Shown here one piece after another: positions 44,487 to 53,740 of a DNA stretch of 64,000 bases. Under the pieces are notes generated by a model. It was given only the letters and a program-made list of their open reading frames with translations. It made no database searches and was not told where the DNA came from. Position numbers and translations under genes: made by a program. Source of the DNA: Roseateles sp. XES5 (GTDB taxonomy: Bacteria; Pseudomonadota; Alphaproteobacteria; Rhizobiales; Rhizobiaceae); contig NZ_CP084752.1 in the NCBI RefSeq assembly GCF_020535545.1, positions 1,471,501 to 1,535,500 of the forward strand, written 5' to 3'. Positions within the stretch are counted from its first letter, which is position 1. Each line of letters opens with the position of its first letter.

Positions 44487-45789
44487 TACGCGTCAGGATG
44501 TCGGGCGTCACGGCTGGCGCCTCGGAGGCAATCCGGTAGAGCGCGCCGAGCCGTTCCACGGCACGCGCCGCATCCGCCTCGCCCGCCGCATGCACGCGGC
44601 CGATTTCAGATCCCTTCTCCACCTTCGTGCCGAGCGGCAGAAGGCGGTCGAAACCGACGCGGTGATCGATCGCATCGTCAGGCCGGCTGCGACCGCCACC
44701 GAGCTCGATGACCGCAAGGCCGATGCCGCGGGTATCGCAGGCGGCAAGATATCCGCTCTGCGCCGCGAGGATCGGGCGGACGACGGGCGCAGCGGCCAGA
44801 TAGGCTTCCGGCCTCTCCAGGAGATCGCCGGGCCCGCCGAGCGCATGCACCATGCGGCCGAACACATCGGCCGCCGCGCCGCTCGCCAGCATCCGCTCCG
44901 CCTTCGCCCCGGCAGCGGCAAGATCAGCCTCCAGCCCGGCCGATACCAGCATTTCCGCGGCGAAGGCGAGCACGATGCGCTCCAGCCGCGTTCCGGCCTT
45001 CCCGCCCTTCAGGAAGGCGATGCAATTGGCGATCTCGACGGCATTGCCGGCGGCATCCGCCAGCGGCTGGTTCATGTCGGTGATGAGCGCCGTCGTCCTG
45101 ACCCCGGCCCCATTGGCCACCTCGACCAGCGAGCGTGCCAGGGTCTCGGCTTCGGTCGCATCGGCCATGAAGGCGCCATTGCCGACCTTGACGTCCAGCA
45201 CCAACGACTGGAGGCCAGCGGCAAGCTTCTTGGAAAGAATGGAAGCGGTGATCAGCGGCACGGAATCGACCGTCGCCGTGACGTCGCGGATCGCGTAGAC
45301 GCGCTTGTCGGCCGGCGCGAAGGCTGCGGTCTGGCCGATGATCGCACAACCGACGTCCTGCACCACGCGGCGGAAGAGATCGGGGGATGGCATGATCCCA
45401 TAGCCAGGGATCGATTCCAGCTTGTCCAGCGTACCGCCGGTATGACCGAGGCCGCGGCCGGAAATCATCGGCACCGCGAGGCCGCAGGCCGCGGCGATCG
45501 GCGCCAGCATCAGCGAGACATTGTCGCCGACACCACCGGTGGAATGTTTGTCGGCAATCGGCCGGCCGATGCCCGACCAGTCGAGCACATCGCCGGAATC
45601 ACGCATGGCAAGCGTCAGCGCGACGGTCTCGTCCCGCGCCATGCCGTTGAACCAGACCGCCATGGCGAAAGCCGCGACCTGCCCTTCGGAGACGCTACCG
45701 TCCGTGATGCCAGCGACGAAACGCGCGATCTCCTCACAGGAAAGCGCCTCGCCGTTCCGCTTGCGGCGGATCGTCTCCTGCGGCAGCAC
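44476..45789 (-). CDS. deoA: Thymidine phosphorylase
   Basis: Cleaves thymidine or deoxyuridine with phosphate to base and deoxyribose 1-phosphate. The 437-residue product matches the length of E. coli DeoA and carries VDKHSTGGVGD-like (ADKHSTGGVGDNVSLML), MISGRGLGHTGGTLDKLES and the VDSVPLITASILSKKLA signatures. The frame is open far upstream, but the GTG at 45789 begins the conserved N-terminus (LPQETIRRKRNGEALS) one base after the deoC stop. It is the last gene of the nucleoside operon. Confidence 0.95.
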   Translation of the reverse strand: MLPQETIRRKRNGEALSCEEIARFVAGITDGSVSEGQVAAFAMAVWFNGMARDETVALTLAMRDSGDVLDWSGIGRPIADKHSTGGVGDNVSLMLAPIAAACGLAVPMISGRGLGHTGGTLDKLESIPGYGIMPSPDLFRRVVQDVGCAIIGQTAAFAPADKRVYAIRDVTATVDSVPLITASILSKKLAAGLQSLVLDVKVGNGAFMADATEAETLARSLVEVANGAGVRTTALITDMNQPLADAAGNAVEIANCIAFLKGGKAGTRLERIVLAFAAEMLVSAGLEADLAAAGAKAERMLASGAAADVFGRMVHALGGPGDLLERPEAYLAAAPVVRPILAAQSGYLAACDTRGIGLAVIELGGGRSRPDDAIDHRVGFDRLLPLGTKVEKGSEIGRVHAAGEADAARAVERLGALYRIASEAPAVTPDILTRISA

Positions 45790-45790
45790 G

Positions 45791-46552
45791 TCAGTAGCTC
45801 GCGGGAGCAGAGGGGGCGGATTGGCCGCCAAGCACGGAAAGGATATCGCCGAGCAGGCCCGACGCGCCGAAGCGGAAGGTCTTCGGCGTTGCCCAGCCTT
45901 CCCCGAGGATCGAGGCGGCGAGCGCGAGATAGGCTTCGGCATCGCCCACGGTGCGAACGCCGCCCGCCGGCTTGAAGCCGACCGGCTTGCCGCTTTCGTT
46001 GATGGCCGTCAGCATGATCTCGGCAGCCGCAAGCGTGGCGTTGACGGCGACCTTGCCGGTGGAGGTCTTGATGAAATCGCTGCCGGCGGCAATGGCAAGG
46101 TCGGAGGCCTTGCGGATCAGCGCGGCATCCTTGATCTCGCCGGTTTCCAGGATGGTCTTGAGAATGACGGGCGACGTGCAGGCAGCCTTCACCGCCGTCA
46201 CCATCTCCGTCACCGCCGCCTCATCACCGGAAAGGAAGGCGCGATAGGGAATGACGAGATCGATCTCGTCGGCGCCGTCGGCAATGGCCTGCCGCGTCTC
46301 CGCGATCACATCCGCGACGGCGAGGTCGCCGGAGGGGAAGTTGACGACCGTGGCGATCTTCACCGCATGGCCCGCGCCGAGAATGCCGCGCGCCTGCGCG
46401 ACGAAGCGCGGCCAGATGCAGATGGCGGCGGTCGTGCCGAAGGGGGTCTGCGCCTGCGCGCAGAGCTTTTCGATGGCGGCCGCATCGCAATTGTCGGTCA
46501 GATCCGTCAGGTCGAGCAGCGAGAGCGCCTTCTTCGCCGTATCCTCAAGCAT
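45791..46552 (-). CDS. deoC: Deoxyribose-phosphate aldolase
   Basis: Splits 2-deoxyribose 5-phosphate to glyceraldehyde 3-phosphate and acetaldehyde. The 253-residue TIM-barrel protein has the Schiff-base Lys in DFIKTSTGK and the second catalytic Lys in GFKPAGGVRT. The length is normal. It overlaps the purine phosphorylase by 8 bases and is directly followed by deoA. Together with deoB and deoA it feeds deoxyribose carbon into central metabolism. Confidence 0.96.
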   Translation of the reverse strand: MLEDTAKKALSLLDLTDLTDNCDAAAIEKLCAQAQTPFGTTAAICIWPRFVAQARGILGAGHAVKIATVVNFPSGDLAVADVIAETRQAIADGADEIDLVIPYRAFLSGDEAAVTEMVTAVKAACTSPVILKTILETGEIKDAALIRKASDLAIAAGSDFIKTSTGKVAVNATLAAAEIMLTAINESGKPVGFKPAGGVRTVGDAEAYLALAASILGEGWATPKTFRFGASGLLGDILSVLGGQSAPSAPASY

Positions 46553-47357
46553 GGTCCTTGCCTCCGCCCGCGATCATTTCGGCGAGGATCGCGGCAAGCC
46601 GCTTTCCGCCGATCGGGGCCATGTCCTTGGTTTCGTGATGGCTGAGTTCGGCGCCCGTCATGCCGGCGCCGTAGTTGGTGATGACAGAGGCGGCCGCGAC
46701 CCTGAGGCCGAGATGGCGCGCGATCAGCACTTCCGGCACCGTCGACATGCCGACGGCATCGGCACCGAAGACGCGCGCCATGCGGATTTCCGCCGGCGTC
46801 TCGAAGCTCGGGCCGGAGAACCACATGTAGACGCCGCTCGACAGCGCAATGCCGAGCTTTGCCGCCGCCGCGTCCATGCGGGCGCCGAGCTCCGCATCAT
46901 AGGCATTGGTCATGCCGACGAAGCGGTCGTCGCTGTCGAGGCCGATCAGCGGATTGGTGCCGGAGAAATTGATGTGGTCGGAAATGCGCATCACCGAGCC
47001 GGGCGGCATGTCCTCGCGCAGCGATCCCGCCGAATTGGTGAGGATCAGCGACGTAACGCCGAGCCCCTTCAGCACCTCGATGGGCGTGCGCATGGCATTG
47101 GCGTCGCCCCGTTCGTAGAAATGCACGCGACCCGAAAGCATGATGACGGGCACGCCGCCGAGATGGCCGATGACGAGTTCGCCGGCATGGCCGGAGACGG
47201 CGCTGACCGGAAAGCTCGGCAGGTCCGAATAGGGAATGCGCAGCGGGTTCTGCACGGCCTCTACCAGGGAACCAAGGCCGGAGCCGAGCACGATGCCGTA
47301 GCGCGGCAGCATGCCGCCAAGGCGCGAGATCAGGAGGTCGGTGGTTTCGCCGCTCAT
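46545..47357 (-). CDS. Purine-nucleoside phosphorylase (class II trimeric type)
   Basis: Phosphorolyses purine (deoxy)nucleosides. The 270-residue product has IVLGSGLGSLVEAV at the N-terminus (phosphate loop), VIMLSGRVHFYERG, LTNSAGSLREDMPPG and GPSFETPAEIRM with the purine-site Glu, and MSTVPEVLIARH. These are typical of the PunA/XapA-type rather than the hexameric DeoD. ATG 47357 is taken because it overlaps the cdd stop (ATGA); the frame is open upstream. Confidence 0.94.
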   Translation of the reverse strand: MSGETTDLLISRLGGMLPRYGIVLGSGLGSLVEAVQNPLRIPYSDLPSFPVSAVSGHAGELVIGHLGGVPVIMLSGRVHFYERGDANAMRTPIEVLKGLGVTSLILTNSAGSLREDMPPGSVMRISDHINFSGTNPLIGLDSDDRFVGMTNAYDAELGARMDAAAAKLGIALSSGVYMWFSGPSFETPAEIRMARVFGADAVGMSTVPEVLIARHLGLRVAAASVITNYGAGMTGAELSHHETKDMAPIGGKRLAAILAEMIAGGGKDHA

Positions 47358-47746
47358 CCGATGACGTCCGTCGCAAAGCCGTGCGGCAGCAGCTCTTCCA
47401 TGGTCATGGTCTTCTTCACGCCGGTCTCGTCGCACAGATAGATCGACGTCCTTGCCGTCGCGAATTCCGCGATCTTCTGCCGGCAGCCGCCGCAGGGCGG
47501 GCAGAGCGGCAGCTTTTCCGCGATGACGGCCATTTCGACGATCTTCTTCGCTCCGCCCATGATCATCTGGCTGATCGCGGTCGGCTCGGCACACCAGCCC
47601 TGCGGGAAGGAGAGGTTCTCGATGTTGGCGCCGGCATAGATCTTGCCGTCCTCGGCGCGGATCGCCGCGCCGACGGGGAATTTGGAATAGGGGGCGTGCG
47701 CGAAGGCCATGGCCGCGCGCGCCGCCTCGAAGAGGTCGTGGGACAT
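47354..47746 (-). CDS. cdd: Cytidine deaminase
   Basis: Converts cytidine to uridine. The 130-residue product is the short, homotetrameric type. Zinc ligands are C52 in CAEPTAI with the catalytic Glu (E54), and C85 and C88 in PCGGCRQ. The substrate site is YSKFPVGAAIR and NIENLSFPQG. ATG 47746 starts the conserved domain and lies 2 bases after the permease stop. It is embedded in the nucleoside import operon. Confidence 0.96.
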   Translation of the reverse strand: MSHDLFEAARAAMAFAHAPYSKFPVGAAIRAEDGKIYAGANIENLSFPQGWCAEPTAISQMIMGGAKKIVEMAVIAEKLPLCPPCGGCRQKIAEFATARTSIYLCDETGVKKTMTMEELLPHGFATDVIG

Positions 47747-47748
47747 TC

Positions 47749-48720
47749 CTAACGCTCCTTCACATAGGGGCGGCCCAGGGCCTTGGGCGCCAGGGCCTGG
47801 CCGATGAAGCCGGCCAGCAGGATCACGGTGAGGATATAGGGCAAGGCCTGGATCAGCTGCACCGGCACCTCGCCGAGGCCGGGGATCACCACGCCCTGCA
47901 GGCGGATGGCCACCGCGTCCAGGAAGCCGAAGAGCAGGCAGGCGAAGAGGATATTCTTCGGCCGCCACTTGGCGAAGATGAGCGCGGCGAGCGCGATATA
48001 GCCCTTGCCGGCCGTCATGCCCTTGGTGAAGCCGGCATTGGCGGCGAGCGACAGATAGGCGCCGGCGACGCCGCAGAGGATGCCGCAGCAGATGACGGCG
48101 CGGTAGCGCAGCCAGATCACCGAAATGCCGGCGGTGTCGACCGCGCCCGGATTCTCGCCGACGGCGCGCAGGCGAAGACCGAAGCGCGTGCGGTAGAGGA
48201 TCCACCAGCTTGCCGGCACCATCAGGAAGGCGAGGTAGGTCAGCGGCGAATGGCCGGAGAGCAGACCTGAATAGAGCGGACCGAGGATCGGCACCTCACG
48301 CACCGCATCGGCAAAGGGCAGCTTGATCGTGCCGAAGCGGCCGTCCGCCGATAGCGCCGGCGTGCGCCCGCCCTGACGGAACCAGGCTTCGCCGAGGATG
48401 ACGGTGGAGCCAGCAACGACGAAGTTGATGGCGACGCCCGAGACGATCTGGCTGCCGCGCTGGGTGATCGAGGCATAGCCGTGCACCAGCGACAGCAGCA
48501 CGGAGACGAGAATGGCAGCGAGAAGCCCCATCGTCACGGACTGGGTGATGTAGGCGACGGAGCCGGCGGCGAAGGCCGCGCCCAGCATCTTGCCTTCGAG
48601 GCCGATGTCGAAGACGCCGGCCCGTTCGGTGAAGAGGCCGGCAAGGGCGGCGAGGATCAGCGGCGTCGAGACGCGGACGGTCGACTGTGCGAGCTCGATG
48701 AAGACCTGAAAGAATTCCAT
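47749..48720 (-). CDS. Nucleoside ABC transporter permease (BMP system)
   Basis: A 323-residue permease of the BPD_transp_2 type with about eight or nine hydrophobic helices. It includes ERAGVFDIGLEGKMLGAAFA near the N-terminus, a motif of basic-membrane-protein-type nucleoside importers (NupQ/BmpC-like), and AVGENPGAVDTAGIS, the EAA-like loop. It pairs with the adjacent permease and dual ATPase. It starts 3 bases after the preceding gene. Confidence 0.92.
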   Translation of the reverse strand: MEFFQVFIELAQSTVRVSTPLILAALAGLFTERAGVFDIGLEGKMLGAAFAAGSVAYITQSVTMGLLAAILVSVLLSLVHGYASITQRGSQIVSGVAINFVVAGSTVILGEAWFRQGGRTPALSADGRFGTIKLPFADAVREVPILGPLYSGLLSGHSPLTYLAFLMVPASWWILYRTRFGLRLRAVGENPGAVDTAGISVIWLRYRAVICCGILCGVAGAYLSLAANAGFTKGMTAGKGYIALAALIFAKWRPKNILFACLLFGFLDAVAIRLQGVVIPGLGEVPVQLIQALPYILTVILLAGFIGQALAPKALGRPYVKER

Positions 48721-48723
48721 GGA

Positions 48724-49857
48724 TCAGGCTCCCTTGGTGGCGGCAACATCACGGGTCTTCGGCGAAAGGCCGAGGACGATGCGCGTGATGGCCGGGCGGA
48801 ACATATGCTCGAGCGCGCCGGCAAAGAGGATGACGAGGCCCTGGATGATGACGATCATGTCGCGGGAGATCGACGGCATTTCGAAGGAGATTTCCGCCCC
48901 GCCCTGGTAGAGCATGCCGAAGAGCAGCGCGGCGGGAATGATGCCCGCCGGATGCGAGCGGCCCATCAGCGCCACGGCAATGCCGACGAAGCCGGCGCCC
49001 TGCACGAAATCGAGCTGCATGCGGAACTGCTCGCCCATGATGGGGTTCAGCGCCATCATGCCGGCGAGGCCGCCGGAGATCATCATGGCGATGACGATGA
49101 TACGGGCCTCCTTGATGCCGGCATAGCGCGCGGCGGCCGGGCTGTGGCCCATGGTGCGCATCTCGTAGCCGAGCTTCGTGCGCCAGATCAGCACCCAGAC
49201 GCCGAAGGCGGCGAGGAGCGCGAGCAGGAAGGAGATGTTGAACGGCGCGGTGCCGACGGAAAGGCCGAAGATCGACATCAGCCAGTCCAGCTTGGGCAAC
49301 TGGCCGCCGGTATCGAAGGTACGGGTTTCCAGCGACATGGAACCGAGCGGCTTGAACACCTTGTTGAGCAGGTAGTTCATCAGGCTGCTGGCCAGGAAGT
49401 TGAACATGATGGTGGTGATGACGATATGGCTGCCGCGCCAGGCCTGCAGCCAGCCGGGGATCATCGCCCAGACCGCACCGAAGAAGGCGGCGCCGACGAT
49501 GGCGATCGGGAAGACGAGATACCAGGGCAGCGTGCGGTCGAGTGCCAGGCAGGCGAGCGCGACGCCGATGCCGCCGACATAGGCCTGACCCTCGCCACCG
49601 ATATTGAAAAGCCCGCCGTGGAAGGCCACGGCCACGGCCAGGCCGGTGAAGATGAAGGTGGTGGTGTAGTAGAGCGTGTAGCCGATATATTCGCCGCGGC
49701 CGAAGGCCCCGTTGATCATGTGGTAGGCGGCCTCGAACGGGCTTTCGCCGACGATGAGGACGACCAGACCGGAAATCAGGAAGGCGACGGCGAGGTTGAC
49801 CAGCGGGATCAGGCCGTATTCGGCCCAGGCCGGCAGTTTCGCATAGGGAACACTCAT
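48724..49857 (-). CDS. Nucleoside ABC transporter permease (BMP system)
   Basis: A 377-residue permease, the longer partner (NupP/BmpB-like) of the pair. Helices include LIPLVNLAVAFLISGLVVLI, the glycine-rich GGLFNIGGEGQAYVGGIGVA motif and LAGMMALNPIMGEQF. It overlaps the ATPase gene by 4 bases (ATGA). It is probably part of a transporter for purine/pyrimidine nucleosides, judging by the catabolic genes in the operon. Confidence 0.92.
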   Translation of the reverse strand: MSVPYAKLPAWAEYGLIPLVNLAVAFLISGLVVLIVGESPFEAAYHMINGAFGRGEYIGYTLYYTTTFIFTGLAVAVAFHGGLFNIGGEGQAYVGGIGVALACLALDRTLPWYLVFPIAIVGAAFFGAVWAMIPGWLQAWRGSHIVITTIMFNFLASSLMNYLLNKVFKPLGSMSLETRTFDTGGQLPKLDWLMSIFGLSVGTAPFNISFLLALLAAFGVWVLIWRTKLGYEMRTMGHSPAAARYAGIKEARIIVIAMMISGGLAGMMALNPIMGEQFRMQLDFVQGAGFVGIAVALMGRSHPAGIIPAALLFGMLYQGGAEISFEMPSISRDMIVIIQGLVILFAGALEHMFRPAITRIVLGLSPKTRDVAATKGA

Positions 49858-51389
49858 TCCGCGGCCTCCTTCCGGCCTTCCACACCGGCCATCAACAGGC
49901 CGAGTTCTCCTTCAGAGGCATCTGGCGCGCGCTCGCCGACGACACGGCCGGCGAACATCACGAGAATGCGGTCGGACAGCGCGCGGATCTCGTCGAGTTC
50001 GACCGAGACGAGCAATACCGCCATGCCCTGGTCGCGCATCTGGATGATGCGCCGATGGATGAATTCGATGGCGCCGACGTCGACGCCGCGTGTCGGCTGG
50101 CCGATGATCAGCACGTCGGGACCGCGCTCCATCTCGCGCGCCAGCACGATCTTCTGCTGGTTGCCGCCGGAGAAATTGGCGGTCTTCAGCCGCGGATTCG
50201 GCGGACGGATGTCGTAGGCGGCGATCTTCTCCTCCGCCTCGGCGCGGATGGCGTCGATGTCGAGCAGCACGCCCTTGCGGTATTTCGGATCGTCATGATA
50301 GCCGAGGATGGCGTTCTCGCTCTCCTCGAACTTCAGCACGAGGCCGACATGGTGCCGATCCTCCGGCACATGGGCGAGGCCGCATTTGCGCAGTTCCGCC
50401 GGATCGGCATTGCCCGTCACGTCGACAGGACGGTTGTTGAGAAGCACCGTGCCAGACGTCGCGCGGCGGATGCCGGAGATCGCCTCCAGCAGTTCCGACT
50501 GGCCGTTGCCGGCAACGCCGGCAATGCCGACGATCTCGCCGGCGCGGATATCGAAGGAGACGTTGTCCACCATGGTGACGCCGCGGCTGTCGCGCACCGT
50601 GAGGTTCTTGACGGAAAGCTTGACGTCGGCGGGCTTGGCCTCACCCTTCTCGACGCGCAGGAGAACGCGGCGGCCGACCATCAGTTCGGCCAGTTCCTCG
50701 ACAGAGGTTTCCTTGGTCGTGCGCGTCGCCACCATCTCGCCGCGGCGCATGACGGAGACCTCGTCGGTGATCGCCATGATCTCGCGCAGCTTGTGCGTGA
50801 TGAGGATGACCGTCTTTCCCTGTTCCTTGAGCTGCTGGAGGATGCGAAAGAGGTGGTCGGCCTCGGCCGGCGTCAGCACGCCCGTCGGCTCGTCGAGAAT
50901 GAGGATATCGGCCCTGCGGTAGAGCGCCTTCAGAATTTCCACGCGCTGCTGGATGCCGACCGGCAGCTCCTCGATCACCGCATCGGGATCGACTTCCAGC
51001 GCATATTCCTTCTCCAGCCGCTTCAACTCGGCCCGCGCCTTGGTGATGCCGGCATTGAGGATCTGGCTTTCCTCGGCGCCCAGCATCACATTGTCCAGGC
51101 AGCTCAGGGTGTCCACCAGCATGAAGTGCTGGTGCACCATGCCGATGCCCTGGGCGATGGCCGCATTGGGATCGCGGATATTGACCTTCTGGCCGTTGAT
51201 CAGGATGTCGCCATGGTCGGCCTGGTAGAAGCCGTAGAGGATCGACATGAGGGTGGATTTGCCGGCGCCGTTTTCGCCGATGATACCGTGAATGGTGCCC
51301 TTGCGGACCTTCAGGTTGATGTTCCGGTTGGCGTGGACGAGGCCGAAGCTCTTGTCGATGCCCTTCAGTTCGATTGCCAGTTCGCTCAT
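49854..51389 (-). CDS. Nucleoside ABC transporter ATPase with two ABC domains
   Basis: A 511-residue protein holding two nucleotide-binding domains. The first has Walker A GENGAGKST, the signature LPVGIQQRVEILKAL and Walker B ILILDEPTG. The second has GVAGNGQSELLEAI, TANFSGGNQQK and a degenerate Walker B (VLIIGQPTRGVD, with Gln in place of Asp/Glu-adjacent residues), as usual in this RbsA-like group. It is the first gene of the operon; the substrate-binding gene lies upstream beyond slyX. Confidence 0.95.
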   Translation of the reverse strand: MSELAIELKGIDKSFGLVHANRNINLKVRKGTIHGIIGENGAGKSTLMSILYGFYQADHGDILINGQKVNIRDPNAAIAQGIGMVHQHFMLVDTLSCLDNVMLGAEESQILNAGITKARAELKRLEKEYALEVDPDAVIEELPVGIQQRVEILKALYRRADILILDEPTGVLTPAEADHLFRILQQLKEQGKTVILITHKLREIMAITDEVSVMRRGEMVATRTTKETSVEELAELMVGRRVLLRVEKGEAKPADVKLSVKNLTVRDSRGVTMVDNVSFDIRAGEIVGIAGVAGNGQSELLEAISGIRRATSGTVLLNNRPVDVTGNADPAELRKCGLAHVPEDRHHVGLVLKFEESENAILGYHDDPKYRKGVLLDIDAIRAEAEEKIAAYDIRPPNPRLKTANFSGGNQQKIVLAREMERGPDVLIIGQPTRGVDVGAIEFIHRRIIQMRDQGMAVLLVSVELDEIRALSDRILVMFAGRVVGERAPDASEGELGLLMAGVEGRKEAAE

Positions 51390-51556
51390 GACGATCCACT
51401 CTTACGGGGATTTGGGGCCAGCGGGCGCGGGGCCTGCCGGTCTTAGTCTTGTTGCTTCCGCAGCGCTTGTCCAGTCCGATTGCGGGTTCGTGCGCCCGCC
51501 GCTATAGCTCATGCCGCCGGCCCTGACCGACGAGGAAAGCACCGACGAGGAGAGCC

Positions 51557-51787
51557 ATGACCGCATCAGACCTTCCCGACGACCGCAAGGCCGAACGCAT
51601 CGCCCGCCTTGAAGAGCATATCGCCCATCAGACGAATACGATCGAGGAGCTCTCCGACCAGATCGCCGAACAATGGCGCGTGATCGAACAGCTTCAGTCG
51701 AAGCTCGACCGGCTGACGGAACGGTTTCTAACGCTGGAAGCGGGCTCTCTGGAAGCCCCGGCCATTACCCGTCCCCCGCATTATTGA
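51557..51787 (+). CDS. slyX: SlyX family protein
   Basis: A 76-residue, largely coiled-coil protein (residues 12-55, RIARLEEHIAHQTNTIEELS then a second heptad segment) ending in PAITRPPHY, the SlyX tail. Function is unknown. GGAGAG precedes the ATG. It is on the + strand between two minus-strand parts of the nucleoside importer, so it separates the binding protein gene from the rest. Confidence 0.88.
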   Translation: MTASDLPDDRKAERIARLEEHIAHQTNTIEELSDQIAEQWRVIEQLQSKLDRLTERFLTLEAGSLEAPAITRPPHY

Positions 51788-51803
51788 GCGGCAGGAACGG
51801 AGC

Positions 51804-51831
51804 CGGCCCGTCTGCTTTCGCAAACGGGCCG
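51804..51831. terminator. Hairpin between slyX and the BMP binding protein gene
   Basis: An 8-bp stem (51804-51811 with 51824-51831, 12-base loop) in the 54-bp gap of two convergent genes. There is no T-run on either strand, so its action as a bidirectional terminator is uncertain. Confidence 0.4.
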
Positions 51832-51841
51832 TTCGATGCCC

Positions 51842-52834
51842 TTAGTAGGGGCAGGTCTCGTCCGACATGTAGTCGTGAACCTTGACCGTGCCGGCGATGA
51901 TGTCGGCGCGGGCCTTGTCGATGGCGGCCTTCATCTCCGGGGTGATGAGCGGCGCGTTGTTTTCGTCCATGGCGACGTCGACGCCATTTTCCTTCAGGCC
52001 GAGCACGTTGACGCCCGGCTGGAACTTGTCGTCCTTGGCCGACATGAAGGCGTCGTAGACGGCGACGTCCACGCGCTTGACCATCGAGGTCAGCACCTTG
52101 CCCGGCTGCAGGCCGTTCTGGTTGGAATCGACGCCGATGCCGAGCTTGCCGGCATCAGCCGCAGCCTGGAGAACGCCGACGCCCGTGCCGCCAGCGGCGT
52201 GGTAGACGACATCAGAGCCCTGGTCGAACTGGGACTTGGCGATTTCGCCGCCCTTGACCGGGTCGTTCCAGGCGTCCGGCGTCGTGCCCGTATAGGCTTC
52301 GAGCACGTTGTAGTCCGAGCCGAGGGACTTGGCGCCGCCGATATAGCCGCAGGCGAACTTGTGGATCAGCGGGATGTCCATGCCGCCGACGAAGGAAACC
52401 GTCTTCGACTTGGAGGCCATGCCGGCGAGGATACCGGCGAGCCAGCCGCCTTCCTCTTCCTTGAAGACGACCGAGCGGACGTTCGGCTTGTCGAGAACCA
52501 TGTCGATGATGGCGAACTTGGTGTCCGGATATTCCGCGGCGACCTTCTCAAGCGCTGCGGACCAGGAGAAGCCGGCCATCACGATCGGGTTGTTGCCGTC
52601 GCCGGCAAAGCGGCGGAGCGCCTGCTCACGCTGCGCATCGTTGGCGATTTCGAAATCGCGGTATTCGATACCGGTCTCGTTCTTGAACTTTTCGGCGCCG
52701 TTGAAGGCCGCTTCGTTGAACGACTTGTCGAACTTGCCGCCGAGGTCATAGATGATCGCCGGCTTGATATCCGCGGCGAGCGCGCTGGCCGACATGGCGG
52801 CGGTGGCAAGAAGGGTGAGAAGGGTTTTTTTCAT
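51842..52834 (-). CDS. BMP family nucleoside-binding protein
   Basis: A 330-residue periplasmic binding protein. Its signal peptide is residues 1-20 (KKTLLTLLATAAMSASALAA), followed by KPAIIYDLGGKFDKSFNEAA, the Bmp N-terminal signature, and AAGGTGVGVLQAAAD. The PnrA/Bmp family binds purine nucleosides. The start at 52834 is chosen over an upstream open frame because the signal peptide begins there. It supplies the ABC transporter genes lying beyond slyX. Confidence 0.94.
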   Translation of the reverse strand: MKKTLLTLLATAAMSASALAADIKPAIIYDLGGKFDKSFNEAAFNGAEKFKNETGIEYRDFEIANDAQREQALRRFAGDGNNPIVMAGFSWSAALEKVAAEYPDTKFAIIDMVLDKPNVRSVVFKEEEGGWLAGILAGMASKSKTVSFVGGMDIPLIHKFACGYIGGAKSLGSDYNVLEAYTGTTPDAWNDPVKGGEIAKSQFDQGSDVVYHAAGGTGVGVLQAAADAGKLGIGVDSNQNGLQPGKVLTSMVKRVDVAVYDAFMSAKDDKFQPGVNVLGLKENGVDVAMDENNAPLITPEMKAAIDKARADIIAGTVKVHDYMSDETCPY

Positions 52835-52984
52835 TGTGCAGCCCTGTTCGCTATTGATCTTATAGGGACCTTCCGCGCAGCGCTTGAAAGAGCGCGCGAC
52901 GGAGCCACCGACCCTTTCCCTTGGGTCAGGCTGGCGGCATCCTTGCACGGCTCCAGGAAAAATTCACCAGAAATTTTTCAGTTG

Positions 52985-53038
52985 GTAAAAAATAGGAGCC
53001 GCCGCGAACGGGGCTGGGAAATCCCGTTCGCGGCGGCT
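52985..53038 (-). terminator. Intrinsic terminator after msrA
   Basis: A perfect 16-bp stem (52997-53012 with 53023-53038) is followed on the minus strand by TATTTTTTA. It lies 27 bases after the msrA stop and separates it from the BMP gene. Confidence 0.82.
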
Positions 53039-53064
53039 GCAGCCCGTTGAAAACAAAGGCCGGA

Positions 53065-53715
53065 TCAGCCGATGGCGCAGGAAACGCCCGTGCCGCGCAG
53101 GCCGCAATAGCCGCCCGGATTCTTGGCGAGATACTGCTGATGCACGTCCTCGGCGAAGTAGAAGGGACCCGCCTTCCCGATCTCCGTGGTGATGCGGTCC
53201 GTGCGCCCGGCCGCCGTCAGCGCCGCCTGGTAGACATCGCGCGCGTGGCGGGCGACCTGAAGGTCCGCCTCGTCGTCGAGATAGACCGCAGAGCGGTAGG
53301 TGGTGCCGATATCGTTGCCCTGGCGCATGCCTTGCGTCGGATCATGCGCTTCGAAAAAGGCCTTCAGCAGGGTTTCGAGCGACACCTCGGCGGGATCGTA
53401 GACGACGAGCACGACTTCGGTATGGCCCGTCAGCCCGGTCGTCGTCTCGTGGTAGGTCGGGTTCGGCGTGAAGCCGCCGGCGTAGCCCGCCGCCGTCACC
53501 CAGACGCCGGGAATTTTCCACAGCAGCCGTTCGGCGCCCCAGAAGCAGCCCATGCCGAGCAGCACGGTCTTGAAGCCTGCGGGATAGGGCCCCTTGAGCG
53601 CCCGCCCGTTGACGAAATGCGTCGCGGAGGTCGGGATGGGCTCGGGGCGGCCGGGCAGAGCGGCCTCGGGCGCGGGCATGACGGTCTTCTTGTTGAACAT
53701 GTCGATCAGGAACAT
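53065..53715 (-). CDS. msrA: Peptide-methionine (S)-S-oxide reductase MsrA
   Basis: Repairs oxidised methionine (S-sulfoxide) in proteins. The 216-residue product has the catalytic motif GCFWGAE (C57). Resolving Cys are probably in the C-terminus ([16 protein letters not shown]). Substrate residues TGYAGG-like (here [17 protein letters not shown]) and [12 protein letters not shown] are present. ATG 53715 is supported by GGAG 7 bases upstream. MsrB is not fused or adjacent. Confidence 0.95.
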   Translation of the reverse strand: MFLIDMFNKKTVMPAPEAALPGRPEPIPTSATHFVNGRALKGPYPAGFKTVLLGMGCFWGAERLLWKIPGVWVTAAGYAGGFTPNPTYHETTTGLTGHTEVVLVVYDPAEVSLETLLKAFFEAHDPTQGMRQGNDIGTTYRSAVYLDDEADLQVARHARDVYQAALTAAGRTDRITTEIGKAGPFYFAEDVHQQYLAKNPGGYCGLRGTGVSCAIG

Positions 53716-53740
53716 CGGGGTCTCCTGCAAGGGTCTGGTT

